Origin: Campylobacter sp. RM10537 | GTDB taxonomy: Bacteria; Campylobacterota; Campylobacteria; Campylobacterales; Campylobacteraceae | Length of the DNA: 64,000 nucleotides | Reading direction: 5' to 3' | Assembly: GCF_022369435.1 (NCBI RefSeq) | Contig: NZ_CP059597.1 | Span: 496,001-560,000 of the forward strand | Shown: positions 55,016 through 64,000 of the stretch, one piece after another | Layout: the number at the start of each line of letters is the position of its first letter | Numbering within the stretch: position 1 is the stretch's first letter | Program-made: the position numbers and the translations under genes | The notes under the pieces: model-generated | The model's database searches: none | Seen by the model: the letters and a program-made list of their open reading frames with translations, nothing else | Told to the model about the DNA's origin: nothing

Positions 55016-55126
55016 TGCTACAACTTAAAAATTATTTATAAATTAAAAATACTAATTTATTTTTAAAAATTTAGCAAAAAAAAATTAATCTTACTTAGCA
55101 AAAGCAATTTATAAGTAAGATTGAGA

Positions 55127-55132
55127 TAAAAT
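55127..55132 (+). promoter_or_regulatory. Probable -10 of the rpmH operon
   Basis: TAAAAT (GAGATAAAATTCG) lies 47 bases before the rpmH ATG in the 164-base divergent gap. It is a common Campylobacter variant, but a single-box call. Confidence 0.4.
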
Positions 55133-55179
55133 TCGCTTTTATTCTTTATTTTCAAAAATAAAATTAAGGAAATTTTAAA

Positions 55180-55314
55180 ATGAAAAGAACTTATCAACCG
55201 CATGGTACTCCAAGAAAACGCACTCATGGTTTTCGTGTTAGAATGAAAAGCAAAAATGGTCGTAAGGTAATCAATGCAAGACGTGCTAAAGGTAGAAAAA
55301 GACTCGCTGTGTGA
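55180..55314 (+). CDS. rpmH: 50S ribosomal protein L34
   Basis: A 44-residue, strongly basic protein with the L34 signature [20 protein letters not shown] and [13 protein letters not shown] at the end. AAGGA precedes the ATG. The TGA overlaps the GTG start of rnpA (GTGTGA), so the two are coupled. It is the first gene of the rpmH-rnpA-yidD-yidC-jag-mnmE run. Confidence 0.97.
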   Translation: MKRTYQPHGTPRKRTHGFRVRMKSKNGRKVINARRAKGRKRLAV

Positions 55315-55637
55315 AATTTTTTGAAAAAATCAGCAAAAATGAAGAATTTTCGACTGTATATAAATTAGGAAAAAAATGGTATTGCGATGGCATTATTGTT
55401 TTTTATCTCAAATGTGATGAGCAAAAAATGGCAGTTGTTGCAAGTAGAAAAGTTGGAAAGGCAGTGATTAGAAATCGCTCTAAACGTATTTTAAGAGCTT
55501 TATTTTCTAAAATTGAAACAGAAATTTATAAAGGGAAATATATTTTTGTTGCAAAAAGTGAAATCACTCAATTTTCTTTTTCTAAATTAGAGAGAAGCTT
55601 AAAATGGGGTTTAAAGAAGCTACAATGTTTAAAATAG
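55311..55637 (+). CDS. rnpA: Ribonuclease P protein component
   Basis: A 108-residue basic protein that assists RNase P RNA in 5' processing of tRNAs. The RNR signature is [15 protein letters not shown] near residue 55. It starts with GTG overlapping rpmH and ends inside yidD. The RNA component is not in the window. Confidence 0.95.
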   Translation: MKFFEKISKNEEFSTVYKLGKKWYCDGIIVFYLKCDEQKMAVVASRKVGKAVIRNRSKRILRALFSKIETEIYKGKYIFVAKSEITQFSFSKLERSLKWGLKKLQCLK

Positions 55638-55975
55638 CATGTTTAAAATTGTTATTAATTTATCAGAAATTTTTAAGCCCGCTTAAGCCTTCTGTATGTA
55701 GATTTTATCCTTCTTGTTCAGAATATGCTTATTGGCAATTTCAAAAAAAAGATTTTTTTTCAGCTTTTTATTTTACTCTTATGAGAATTTTGAAATGCAA
55801 CCCATTTTTTAAAGGTGGATTTGATTATCCAAAAATTACAAGAAAAATAACTCCTTATAATTTTTGTTTTAAACCAATTTTTTTATCGCAAAAAAAACTT
55901 TATTATTTTTATATACCTTATAATGATAAAACTTTTTATTTTGTTAGAATTATATTTAAAAGGATAAATCAGTGA
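55625..55975 (+). CDS. yidD: Membrane protein insertion efficiency factor YidD
   Basis: A 116-residue YidD protein. The signature [23 protein letters not shown] is complete, as is FKGGFDYP. YidD is a small amphipathic protein that helps YidC insert membrane proteins. I use the ATG at 55625; the ATG at 55604 would add seven residues inside rnpA. The C-terminal tail of about 40 residues is longer than in E. coli. It overlaps rnpA by 13 bases and yidC by four. Confidence 0.9.
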   Translation: MFKIACLKLLLIYQKFLSPLKPSVCRFYPSCSEYAYWQFQKKDFFSAFYFTLMRILKCNPFFKGGFDYPKITRKITPYNFCFKPIFLSQKKLYYFYIPYNDKTFYFVRIIFKRINQ

Positions 55976-57537
55976 ATAATACAAATAATTTTTTTCAGCA
56001 AAAACGCATACTTTTAGCAGTAGTGCTTTCTTTTTTATTTTTCATTGTGTATGATTATTTTTTTATACCAAAAAATCCTCCTAAATTAAATCAAAATATT
56101 ACAAAAGTTGAAAGTAATGCACAATTTGATGCACCAAAACATAATATTCAGCCTGTAGAAATTCAAAAGAATGTTTTACAAGATCAGATTATAGCAGATA
56201 TTAAAAGTGATCATTTTGAAGCTAAGATTGATGCCTTGGGTCGAATTTCAAGCTTTTATCTCAAAGATAAAAAATATCAAAATGAAAATGGTGAATTCAT
56301 TAATTTAGTTTCTAAAAATAGTTTTCCTTATCCTTTAGAGATGCGTTTTAGCGATGAAGCTATTAATGCTGATGCTTTTAAAACGCCTTATATCTCAAAT
56401 TTTAAAGAGCTTTTTGTAGATGAAAACGGTAGCAAAACGATAAAATTAACTCAAAAACTTTCCTCTGGTTTAATGATTGAAAAAAATATAACTTTTTATC
56501 CTTTTGGAAATTATAAAATCGAAGTGAGTCTTAATAAAAATAGCCATTATTTTATAAGCCCAGGTTCTCGCCCTAATATAGCAGTTGATAGTTACACTGT
56601 GCATGGTGCATTAGTTATGGATGATAAAGAAACTATTCATACTTTTGAAGACGGGAAAGTAGATAAAGAACAGAATATGCAAAATATTTGGATGACATCA
56701 GCTTTTGATAGGTATTACGCTACTTTCTTTTATAATTTTGAAAAACCTTTAAACATAACTATAGGAAAAGATGCGCATGAAAATCCTTTAGTGTTTGCTT
56801 CTAGTGATAATAAATTTGAAGCAGGGGGTTATATAGGATCAAAAGAACATGTAATATTAAGAAGTATAGATCCACGACTTGAAGCTGTGGTTGAATATGG
56901 ATGGTTTACTTTTATTGCAAAACCAATGTTTGTATTTTTAAATTTCTTGCATAATCATATAGGAAATTGGGGTTGGTCTATAGTTATAATGGTATTGATT
57001 ATTCGTGTTATTTTATTTCCTTTGACTTATAAATCTATGATTTCTATGAATAAATTAAAAGATTTAGCTCCAAAAATGAAAGAACTAAGAGAACGTTACA
57101 AAGGTGATCCTCAAAAAATGAATGTTCATATGATGGAGCTTTATAAAAAACACGGTGCAAATCCTATGAGCGGGTGTTTGCCTATACTTTTACAAATTCC
57201 AATTTTCTTTGCAATTTATCGTGTGTTGTTAAATGCTATTGAATTAAAGGCTGCGCCTTGGATATTTTGGATACATGATTTATCAGTTATGGATCCTTAT
57301 TTTGTTCTTCCAATTTTAATGGGAGCGACAATGTTTGTACAACAACTTGTTACACCAATGACAATTCAAGATCCTATGCAAGCTAAAATTATGAAATTTT
57401 TACCTGTAATATTTACTTTCTTTTTTGTAACTTTTCCTGCAGGATTAACTCTTTATTGGTTTATTAATAATCTTTGTTCTTTTATTCAACAATTGATCAT
57501 TAATAAAATTTTTGCCAAAGAGCATCATAAAAAATAA
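55972..57537 (+). CDS. yidC: Membrane protein insertase YidC
   Basis: A 521-residue inner-membrane insertase of the gram-negative type. An N-terminal helix (residues 12-30) is followed by a large periplasmic domain (about 35-310) and the core of five helices with the hydrophilic groove; [33 protein letters not shown] and the late [12 protein letters not shown] are family blocks. The start is GTG with AAAGGA upstream, overlapping yidD. It corresponds to Cj0958c. Confidence 0.96.
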   Translation: MNNTNNFFQQKRILLAVVLSFLFFIVYDYFFIPKNPPKLNQNITKVESNAQFDAPKHNIQPVEIQKNVLQDQIIADIKSDHFEAKIDALGRISSFYLKDKKYQNENGEFINLVSKNSFPYPLEMRFSDEAINADAFKTPYISNFKELFVDENGSKTIKLTQKLSSGLMIEKNITFYPFGNYKIEVSLNKNSHYFISPGSRPNIAVDSYTVHGALVMDDKETIHTFEDGKVDKEQNMQNIWMTSAFDRYYATFFYNFEKPLNITIGKDAHENPLVFASSDNKFEAGGYIGSKEHVILRSIDPRLEAVVEYGWFTFIAKPMFVFLNFLHNHIGNWGWSIVIMVLIIRVILFPLTYKSMISMNKLKDLAPKMKELRERYKGDPQKMNVHMMELYKKHGANPMSGCLPILLQIPIFFAIYRVLLNAIELKAAPWIFWIHDLSVMDPYFVLPILMGATMFVQQLVTPMTIQDPMQAKIMKFLPVIFTFFFVTFPAGLTLYWFINNLCSFIQQLIINKIFAKEHHKK

Positions 57538-57552
57538 AATGGAGTGCAAAAA

Positions 57553-58377
57553 ATGAGAGTCGAGGCTAAAGATCTTGAAGAGGCATTGATTGAAGCTTCT
57601 AAGAGTCTAGATTGCTCGGTTATTGATCTAGAATATACTATTGTACAACTTCCTAAAAAAGGTTTTTTAGGTTTTGGTTGTAGAAATATTATCATTGAAG
57701 TTGAGAATAAGAAAAAACAAGTTAAAAAACATTCAAAAAATAATTTTCAAATAAGTAAAATTCGAGAAAAAAATTCTTGCGAAAAAGTAGAAGAAAAAAA
57801 AGAAAATATCAAAAATGACAAAATAGAAAATGTAAAACCCAAAGAAAGTTATGTTGTTAAAGAAGATAAGATTTTTGATAGTTTTCATCGTGAAAGCAAA
57901 GATACTAGAAATATACAAAATATTTTAGATGAAATTAAGATTCAGCTTGAAAAATTACTTAATTCTACTTGTTTTGATATTTCTTTAAAAGAACTAAAAA
58001 TGTATAACGAAGAAAGCGTTTTTATCCATTTAGATGGTGAAGATGCAGCTTTGCTTATTGGAAAAGAAGCTCATCGTTATAAAGCTATTTCTTATCTTTT
58101 ACATAGTTGGATTAATACAAGATATAATCTCTTGGTGCGTCTTGAAATATCTCATTTTTTAGAGGATCAAATTCAAGGTATGCAAGGTTATCTTCAAAGC
58201 ATTGTTGAAAAAATTAAAATTTATGGAAGTGGTCAAACAAAACCATTGGATGGTGTTTTAATTAAAATTGCTCTGGAAAGACTAAGAAGTGAATTTCCAC
58301 ATAAATATGTAGGTATTAAGCAAAATAACGATCAAAGATTTATAGTTATAAATGATTTTTTAAAAAAAGATGAATGA
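57553..58377 (+). CDS. jag: Jag/KhpB RNA-binding protein
   Basis: A 274-residue cytoplasmic protein. A Jag-N domain comes first (about residues 1-50, [20 protein letters not shown]), then a lysine-rich linker, a KH domain (around residues 145-185, [21 protein letters not shown]) and a C-terminal R3H-like domain. I use the ATG at 57553, eight bases after GGAG; the GTG at 57544 overlaps that site. It overlaps mnmE by eight bases. The group rpmH to mnmE is the common order in bacteria. Confidence 0.88.
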   Translation: MRVEAKDLEEALIEASKSLDCSVIDLEYTIVQLPKKGFLGFGCRNIIIEVENKKKQVKKHSKNNFQISKIREKNSCEKVEEKKENIKNDKIENVKPKESYVVKEDKIFDSFHRESKDTRNIQNILDEIKIQLEKLLNSTCFDISLKELKMYNEESVFIHLDGEDAALLIGKEAHRYKAISYLLHSWINTRYNLLVRLEISHFLEDQIQGMQGYLQSIVEKIKIYGSGQTKPLDGVLIKIALERLRSEFPHKYVGIKQNNDQRFIVINDFLKKDE

Positions 58378-59698
58378 TACTATAGTAGCTATTGCAACAG
58401 CACATGGAATAGGTTCCATTTCTATTATAAGATTAAGTGGTGTAAAATCTTTAGAAATCGCGTTAAAGATAAGCAAAAAAAAAGAATTAATTCCACGTTA
58501 TGCTACTTTTACCAAGCTTTACAATCATAAAGATGAATTTTTAGATGAAGCTATACTTATATATTTTAAAGCTCCTTTTAGTTTCACAGGCGAAGATATA
58601 GTAGAATTTCAAATTCATGGCGGTTTTAGCGTAAGTGAAATTTTGCTTGATGAACTTGTGAATTTAGGAGCTAGATTGGCTCAAGCTGGAGAATTTAGCA
58701 AAAGAGCATGTTTAAATGGAAAAATGACTCCTTTAAAGGCTTTAAATATACAAGATTTAATTGTTTCAAAATCTGCTCTTGCAGCTAAGGTTATTGCAAG
58801 AAATATGCGAGGTGATCTAGGAGAGCTTTTAGATAAAATTCGCACAGACTTAGTTAAAACTTTAGCTTTTGTGGAAACAAGTATTGATTATGCTGATGAT
58901 GATTTGCCACTCGATTTATTAGAACAGATTAGTCTTATGTGTCAAGATAATGCTAAAATTTTAAGAGAAATTTATACAATTTCTCAAAGCAAAAAAGGTC
59001 TCATAGAAGGTTTTAAAATAGCTATAGTGGGTAAACCTAATGTTGGAAAATCCTCTCTTTTAAATGCCTTACTTTCTTATAAAAGAGCTATAGTTTCAGA
59101 TATAGCAGGAACAACGCGTGATACCATAGAGGAAAATTTTAAATTAGGTTCTTATTTGCTTCGTATTATTGATACAGCAGGCATTAGAGAAAGTAAAGAT
59201 GAAATAGAACAAATAGGCGTAGAATTAAGTAAAAGAAGTTTAAAAGATGCAGATATTATTTTGGCTGTTTTTGATTCTTCCAAAGAAGAAGATAAAGAAG
59301 ATCTAGAAATTTATAATTTATTACAAAATAGCGATAAAAAAATATTTTGGATTTTAAATAAAACTGATCTATATGAGGTTTTTGAAAATAGTAAAAATAT
59401 AGATTTTATAAGGCTCAGTGCTCAAAATGATATTAATTTACTCAAAGAGGAATTGGAAAAATATCTTAATTCTTTTGATGCTGAAGATACCATAGTAAGT
59501 TCTTTAGAATTAATTAACTCTTGCAAAATTGCAAGTGAGGCTATACTAAGAGCAAAAGTTCTTTTGCAAGAAAACTCTTTAGAGCTTTTTGCATTTGAAT
59601 TAAATTTAGCTATAGGTGAGCTTTCAAAATTTACTAAAGATTTTGAAAGAGATGAAATTTTAGATGCAATGTTTAGCAATTTTTGTTTAGGAAAATGA
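58370..59698 (+). CDS. mnmE: tRNA modification GTPase MnmE (TrmE)
   Basis: A 442-residue GTPase that, with MnmG, modifies U34 of tRNAs. The N-terminal formyl-THF-binding domain, the helical domain, and the inserted G domain with G1 [28 protein letters not shown] and NKTD are visible. It ends FCLGK, the catalytic C-terminal motif with conserved cysteine. It overlaps jag. Confidence 0.95.
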   Translation: MNDTIVAIATAHGIGSISIIRLSGVKSLEIALKISKKKELIPRYATFTKLYNHKDEFLDEAILIYFKAPFSFTGEDIVEFQIHGGFSVSEILLDELVNLGARLAQAGEFSKRACLNGKMTPLKALNIQDLIVSKSALAAKVIARNMRGDLGELLDKIRTDLVKTLAFVETSIDYADDDLPLDLLEQISLMCQDNAKILREIYTISQSKKGLIEGFKIAIVGKPNVGKSSLLNALLSYKRAIVSDIAGTTRDTIEENFKLGSYLLRIIDTAGIRESKDEIEQIGVELSKRSLKDADIILAVFDSSKEEDKEDLEIYNLLQNSDKKIFWILNKTDLYEVFENSKNIDFIRLSAQNDINLLKEELEKYLNSFDAEDTIVSSLELINSCKIASEAILRAKVLLQENSLELFAFELNLAIGELSKFTKDFERDEILDAMFSNFCLGK

Positions 59699-59712
59699 AA
59701 GGTAATAAGAAT

Positions 59713-61899
59713 ATGGATAAAGAAATCATAAAAGCACATAAAATTAGCGATGAGGAATATAAGCAAATTTTAGAAATTCTTGGAAGAGAACCTAATTTGC
59801 TTGAGTTAGGCGTTATTTCTGCTATGTGGAGTGAACATTGCTCTTACAAATCAAGTAAAAAATACCTTAATGGCTTTCCAACTAAAGCGCCTTGGGTGAT
59901 CCAAGGACCTGGTGAAAATGCAGGAGTTATTGATATTGGAAAAGATATGGCAGCAGTTTTTAAGGTTGAAAGCCATAATCACCCTAGCTTTATTGAGCCT
60001 TTTGCAGGTGCAGCAACTGGAGTAGGTGGAATTTTACGTGATGTTTTTACTATGGGTGCAAGAGTTGTTGCTGGACTTAATTCTTTAAAATTTGGGAATA
60101 TTCATGATGAAAAATATGGAAATCATCAAAAATATCTTGTAAAAGGTGTTGTAAGTGGAATTTCTCATTATGGAAACTGCATAGGGGTGCCGACTATAGG
60201 CGGAGAATGTTCTTTTGATGAATGTTTTAATGGAAATATATTAGTCAATGCATTTGCATTAGGAATTTGTAAAAAAGAAGATATTTTCTATGCTAAGGCT
60301 GAAGGTATAGGAAATCCCGTGATTTATGTAGGATCAAAAACTGGCAGAGATGGACTTGGCGGTGCTGTTATGGCTAGTGATAGCTTTAATGAACAAAATA
60401 AAAGTTTAAGGCCAACTGTGCAAATAGGGGATCCTTTTAGTGAAAAACTTTTAATGGAGGCATGTTTAGAGCTTTTTAAAAGTGATTTGATTATAGGAAT
60501 TCAAGATATGGGAGCTGCTGGACTTACTTCTAGTTCTTTTGAAATGGCAGGAAGAAGTGGAAGTGGGATGAAGCTTTATTTAGAGAAAACTCCTATGCGT
60601 GAAAGCGGGATGACGCCGTATGAGTTAATGCTTAGTGAATCTCAGGAAAGAATGCTTATTTGTGCAAAAAAAGGTTGTGAAAATCAAGTTATAGAAATTT
60701 TTAAAAAATGGGATTTAGATGCTGTTGTAATTGGTGAAGTCACAGATACAGGAAATATGGAGCTTTTTTGGAATAATGAGCTCGTAGGAATGATACCTAT
60801 TGAGCCTTTAAGCGAAAAAGCACCTATTTTAGATCGTCCAATAAGCAAACCAAAATATCTAGATAGCATTAAAGATTACCAATTTGAATTAAAAAATGAT
60901 ATACAAGATTTATTTATCCAGATGATAAAAAATGAAAATGTTAATGATAAAGCTTTTATTTATGATCAATTTGATTCAAGTGTGCAAACAAATACAATCA
61001 AAGCCGATGGAAAATTAGGTGCGAGTGTTATACGCGTAAAAGAAAATAATGCAGCTATAGCAATGGCTATAGAATGTAATTCTCGTTTAAATTATATTGA
61101 TCCAAAAATTGGTGCAAGTGCTGCTGTAGCAAGCGCAGGAAGAAAGGTAGCTTGTGCAGGAGCTAAACCTTTAGCAATTAGCGATTGTTTAAACTATGGA
61201 AATCCACAAAATCCTGAAGTAATGTGGCAATTTGCACAGGGATGTGAAGGTATTAAAGAAGCTTGTAAAGAATTAAATACTCCTGTAGTTAGTGGTAATG
61301 TTTCTTTATATAATGAAACAGAAGGGGTAAGTATTTACCCAAGTCCTACTATTGTAAATGTAGGCGTTTTAGAAAATTCCAATCGCGTTTTAAAAGCAAG
61401 TTTTGATAAAGCTGGAATTAAAATTTATCTTCTAGGGGAAACTTTGGGAAATTTTGCTGGCTCATTGGTAATGAAAATTCAAGATAAAAAAGTAGCAGGA
61501 AATCTTAAAAATATAGATTATAAAGCAGAATTAATGCTTTGGAATTTTCTTTATAAGGCAAATCAAGAATTTTTACTTGAGTGTGCAAATAGTGTGGGTG
61601 TAGGCGGTATTGCTATAACTTTAGCAAAAATGTGTGCTATTTCCAAGAAAGGTATGATTTTAGAAAGTGCTTTTGATGATAAAAAAATGATTTTTGATGA
61701 AAGTTTTAGTCGTGCCATAGTAGGAGTTGATGAAAAATATGAAGAAAAATTTTTACAATTGATTCAAGAATTTAATATCAAAGCACAAAAGTTAGGTATA
61801 AGCACTGATGAGGATTGTTTTAAGCTTGATGAAATTAATTTAAGCAAAAAAGAACTCAATAATCTTTATTTTGAAAGTTTTAAAGAGCAAATCCAATGA
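59713..61899 (+). CDS. purL: Phosphoribosylformylglycinamidine synthase II (small PurL)
   Basis: A 728-residue subunit of FGAM synthase for purine synthesis; it needs separate PurQ and PurS, which are not in the window. Two related ATP-grasp-like AIRS domains are visible: [47 protein letters not shown] and [17 protein letters not shown] in the first half, and [26 protein letters not shown] in the second. I chose the ATG at 59713 because it gives the family start [12 protein letters not shown]; the ATG at 59695 would add six residues. It overlaps djlA by four bases. Confidence 0.95.
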   Translation: MDKEIIKAHKISDEEYKQILEILGREPNLLELGVISAMWSEHCSYKSSKKYLNGFPTKAPWVIQGPGENAGVIDIGKDMAAVFKVESHNHPSFIEPFAGAATGVGGILRDVFTMGARVVAGLNSLKFGNIHDEKYGNHQKYLVKGVVSGISHYGNCIGVPTIGGECSFDECFNGNILVNAFALGICKKEDIFYAKAEGIGNPVIYVGSKTGRDGLGGAVMASDSFNEQNKSLRPTVQIGDPFSEKLLMEACLELFKSDLIIGIQDMGAAGLTSSSFEMAGRSGSGMKLYLEKTPMRESGMTPYELMLSESQERMLICAKKGCENQVIEIFKKWDLDAVVIGEVTDTGNMELFWNNELVGMIPIEPLSEKAPILDRPISKPKYLDSIKDYQFELKNDIQDLFIQMIKNENVNDKAFIYDQFDSSVQTNTIKADGKLGASVIRVKENNAAIAMAIECNSRLNYIDPKIGASAAVASAGRKVACAGAKPLAISDCLNYGNPQNPEVMWQFAQGCEGIKEACKELNTPVVSGNVSLYNETEGVSIYPSPTIVNVGVLENSNRVLKASFDKAGIKIYLLGETLGNFAGSLVMKIQDKKVAGNLKNIDYKAELMLWNFLYKANQEFLLECANSVGVGGIAITLAKMCAISKKGMILESAFDDKKMIFDESFSRAIVGVDEKYEEKFLQLIQEFNIKAQKLGISTDEDCFKLDEINLSKKELNNLYFESFKEQIQ

Positions 61900-62666
61900 G
61901 TTTAATTTTAATTATTTTAGTTATTTTGGTCTTTTATTGGTATTATAAAACTTGGGAAAAACAAGACTTTTTAAACTCAGCTACACGAGGTGTTAAAGGC
62001 TTTGCAAAAGGTTTTATGCGTGGAATAGCAGAAGAAAGAATGGATGAATTTAAAAGACGAATGAATTATTATGTGATTGCACTTTTGGCAAAAATTGCAA
62101 AAAGTGATGGTAAAATCAGTCAAGATGAAGCTGATATGATCACTCAAATTTTAGACGCAAATGCAAAAGATAGACAAGAAAGAGAGTTTTTAAAAGCAAG
62201 TTTTAATGAGCATAAGGAAAATTTAAATGATGCTTTTGAAGTAGCAAAAGACTTTTTAAAAGAGGTTCCTTTGCCAAAATCTGAACGTTTTAATGTATTT
62301 AGAGTGCTTGTTTTTATGGCTTTTATTGACGCAGAATTTAGCTATAAAAAGAAAGAAATTTTAAGTAAAATTGCACAAGCTTTCGATATAAGTCAAAATG
62401 AATTAGAAAATTTTATAAATAATTTTTCAAATTTAAATACTTCTAAGAAGCAAATAAGTTTAGATGAAGCTTTTGAAATTTTGGAATTACCAAAGAATGC
62501 TGATATTAATACTGTAAAAAAGCAATATCGAAAATTAGCAAAAAAATATCATCCTGATATTTTAAATGCAAATAATATTAGCGAAGAAGAAATTAAAAAA
62601 GGAGTGGAAAAATTTCAAAAAATCAACGAAGCTTATGAAAAAATCAAAAAGTATTTAGAAAAATAA
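61896..62666 (+). CDS. Membrane-anchored DnaJ-like co-chaperone (DjlA type)
   Basis: A 256-residue protein with an N-terminal membrane segment (residues 2-16), a TerB-like helical domain (about residues 47-175) and a C-terminal J domain (about 190-255). The J domain has the HPD motif in [10 protein letters not shown], needed to stimulate DnaK. This domain order matches DjlA. The start overlaps purL as ATGA. It corresponds to Cj0954c. Confidence 0.9.
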   Translation: MSLILIILVILVFYWYYKTWEKQDFLNSATRGVKGFAKGFMRGIAEERMDEFKRRMNYYVIALLAKIAKSDGKISQDEADMITQILDANAKDRQEREFLKASFNEHKENLNDAFEVAKDFLKEVPLPKSERFNVFRVLVFMAFIDAEFSYKKKEILSKIAQAFDISQNELENFINNFSNLNTSKKQISLDEAFEILELPKNADINTVKKQYRKLAKKYHPDILNANNISEEEIKKGVEKFQKINEAYEKIKKYLEK

Positions 62667-62729
62667 AATGAAAAAAATATTTTCATTTTATTTCTATTTT
62701 TAATATTTATGGTTTAATGAAAGGAAAAA

Positions 62730-64000
62730 ATGAGAGCATTGCTTAGTGTCAGCGATAAAGAAGGTATAGTAGAATTTGCTAAAGAGCTTGAAAATTTAGG
62801 TTTTGAACTTCTTTCCACTGGTGGAACTTATAAGACTTTAAAAGAAAATGGGATAAGAGTTGTGGAAGTGAGTGATTTTACAAAAAGTCCTGAGCTTTTT
62901 GAAGGACGAGTAAAAACTTTGCATCCTAAAATTCATGGCGGAATTTTGCATAAAAGAAATGATAAAAATCACGTTAAACAGGCTAAAGAAAATGAAATTT
63001 TAGGTATTGACTTAGTATGTGTGAATTTATATCCTTTTAAAAAAACTACTATTGTAAGTGATGATTTTGATGAAATTATAGAAAATATTGATATAGGTGG
63101 ACCTGCTATGATCAGATCTGCTGCAAAAAATTATAAAGATGTAATGGTAATTTGCAATCCTCTTGATTATGAAGAAGTGATTGAGGTTCTAAAAACTGGA
63201 AAAAATGATGAAAAATTTCGTTTAAATTTAATGATAAAAGCTTATGAACATACAGCAAATTATGATTCTTATATTGCAAATTATATGAACGAGCGTTTTA
63301 ATGGAGGTTTTGGATCAAGTAAATTTATAGTAGGGCAAAAGGTTTTTGATACTAAATATGGAGAAAATCCTCATCAAAAAGGTGCTTTATATGAGTTCGA
63401 TTCTTTTTTTAGTATCAATTTTAAAGCCCTTAAAGGTGAGGCTAGTTTTAATAATCTTACCGATATTAACGCTGCTTTAAATTTGGCTAGTAGTTTTGGT
63501 AATGCTCCAGCAGTTACAATAGTAAAACATGGAAATCCTTGCGGTTTTGCAATCAAAGAAGACCTTTTGCAAAGTTATATCAGTGCTTTAAAATGTGATA
63601 GTGTTAGTGCTTATGGCGGAGTAGTTGCAATCAATGGAACACTTGATAAAAAATTAGCTGAAAAAATAAATGAAATTTATGTTGAAGTGATAATCGCTGC
63701 AAATGTAAGTAAAGAGGCTTTGGATATATTTGAGGGTAAAAAACGTATTAAGATTTTTACTCAAGAAAACCCTTATTTGGTGCGCAGTTTTGATGCGTAT
63801 GATTTTAAACATATTGATGGTGGATTTGTGTATCAAAATAGTGATGAAATAGGTATTGATGAATTTAAAAATGCTAAACTTGTTTCTAAAAGAGAAGCAA
63901 GCAAAGAAGAACTTCAAGATTTAGAAATTGCTATGAAAATTGCTGCATTTACCAAGTCAAATAATGTCGTTTATGTTAAAAATGGAGCTATGGTAGCTAT
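62730..64000 (+). CDS. purH: Bifunctional AICAR transformylase / IMP cyclohydrolase, 5' part
   Basis: The gene runs off the window end; 423 codons are visible of about 510, with no in-frame stop. PurH performs the last two steps of IMP synthesis. The N-terminal IMP cyclohydrolase domain ([48 protein letters not shown]) and the start of the AICAR transformylase domain ([28 protein letters not shown]) are visible. AAAGGA precedes the ATG. With purL two genes upstream it forms a purine locus. Confidence 0.95.
   Translation, partial: MRALLSVSDKEGIVEFAKELENLGFELLSTGGTYKTLKENGIRVVEVSDFTKSPELFEGRVKTLHPKIHGGILHKRNDKNHVKQAKENEILGIDLVCVNLYPFKKTTIVSDDFDEIIENIDIGGPAMIRSAAKNYKDVMVICNPLDYEEVIEVLKTGKNDEKFRLNLMIKAYEHTANYDSYIANYMNERFNGGFGSSKFIVGQKVFDTKYGENPHQKGALYEFDSFFSINFKALKGEASFNNLTDINAALNLASSFGNAPAVTIVKHGNPCGFAIKEDLLQSYISALKCDSVSAYGGVVAINGTLDKKLAEKINEIYVEVIIAANVSKEALDIFEGKKRIKIFTQENPYLVRSFDAYDFKHIDGGFVYQNSDEIGIDEFKNAKLVSKREASKEELQDLEIAMKIAAFTKSNNVVYVKNGAMVA

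Noticed and set aside
55180-58377. rpmH-rnpA-yidD-yidC-jag as a marker of the replication origin
   Set aside because: In many bacteria this group lies next to dnaA, but no dnaA, gidA or cluster of DnaA boxes is visible here.
1-64000. CRISPR array, insertion sequence, prophage or defence island
   Set aside because: No spaced direct repeats, transposase, integrase, restriction or toxin-antitoxin gene could be recognised on either strand.
1-64000. Poly-G phase-variable tracts
   Set aside because: No G or C run of seven or more was seen in any coding region; the longest C run lies in the tRNA.

Overview
This 64 kb window is a gene-dense, strongly AT-rich chromosome segment from a thermotolerant Campylobacter. 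A hippurate hydrolase (HipO), the JlpA lipoprotein, CjaA/CjaB, CiaB, a Cj0977-type flagella co-regulated protein, a sigma-28 promoter of Campylobacter form and TATAAT-type promoters place it in or very near the C. jejuni lineage. Several proteins seem diverged from the C. jejuni versions I remember, and expected genes are missing, so a close relative such as C. hepaticus or another reduced hipO-positive lineage is possible. Species assignment is inference. Cj locus numbers used below are from memory of strain NCTC 11168 and were not looked up.

Layout. (A) 1-16.2 kb: the end of hemB, a DUF2603 gene, an overlapping hemN / Fe-S protein / hypothetical run, a pepT-MFS-hipO peptide and hippurate cluster, yaaA, jlpA, cjaA-cjaB, pepD, a nuclease, a small lipoprotein, the Cj0977 homologue and cmoB. 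(Junk 1) 16.2-16.9 kb: about 790 bases with no intact gene. (B) 16.9-52.1 kb: tRNA-Leu(GAG), atpE, an SNF transporter, pycB-pckA, ychF-pepA-dedA-apt-rpiB on the minus strand, cheB'-cheR, prs, cstA-yjiX, ciaB, hup, pgp2-alr-trmL, amino-acid transporters, a DJ-1 protein, pheST-aroA-ispH-rpsA and an ABC-F ATPase. (Junk 2) 52.1-52.8 kb: a decayed gene readable in one frame with many stops. (C) 52.8-64 kb: ybgC, two minus-strand genes, then rpmH-rnpA-yidD-yidC-jag-mnmE-purL-djlA-purH, cut by the window end.

As I recall it, NCTC 11168 carries these blocks in the order A, C, B (read in this direction). Here block B lies between A and C, and both junctions hold decayed sequence. Within the blocks, genes I expect from NCTC 11168 (argH, the peb1 operon, cysM, serA) are absent. 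The picture is rearrangement plus reductive loss of amino-acid biosynthesis and uptake genes, alongside retained peptide and amino-acid import and peptidases (PepT, PepD, PepA, CstA, an AGCS symporter, SNF, GlnPQ, CjaA).

Most genes are ordinary housekeeping or transport. I found no CRISPR array, insertion sequence, prophage, restriction system, long poly-G contingency tract or clear new defence system. The points most worth checking are the block junctions and pseudogene remnants, the metallopeptidase signature in CiaB, a coupled 36-residue ORF ahead of pepT, the sigma-28 promoter whose -35 box covers the cmoB stop codon, and N-glycosylation sequons in three exported proteins.
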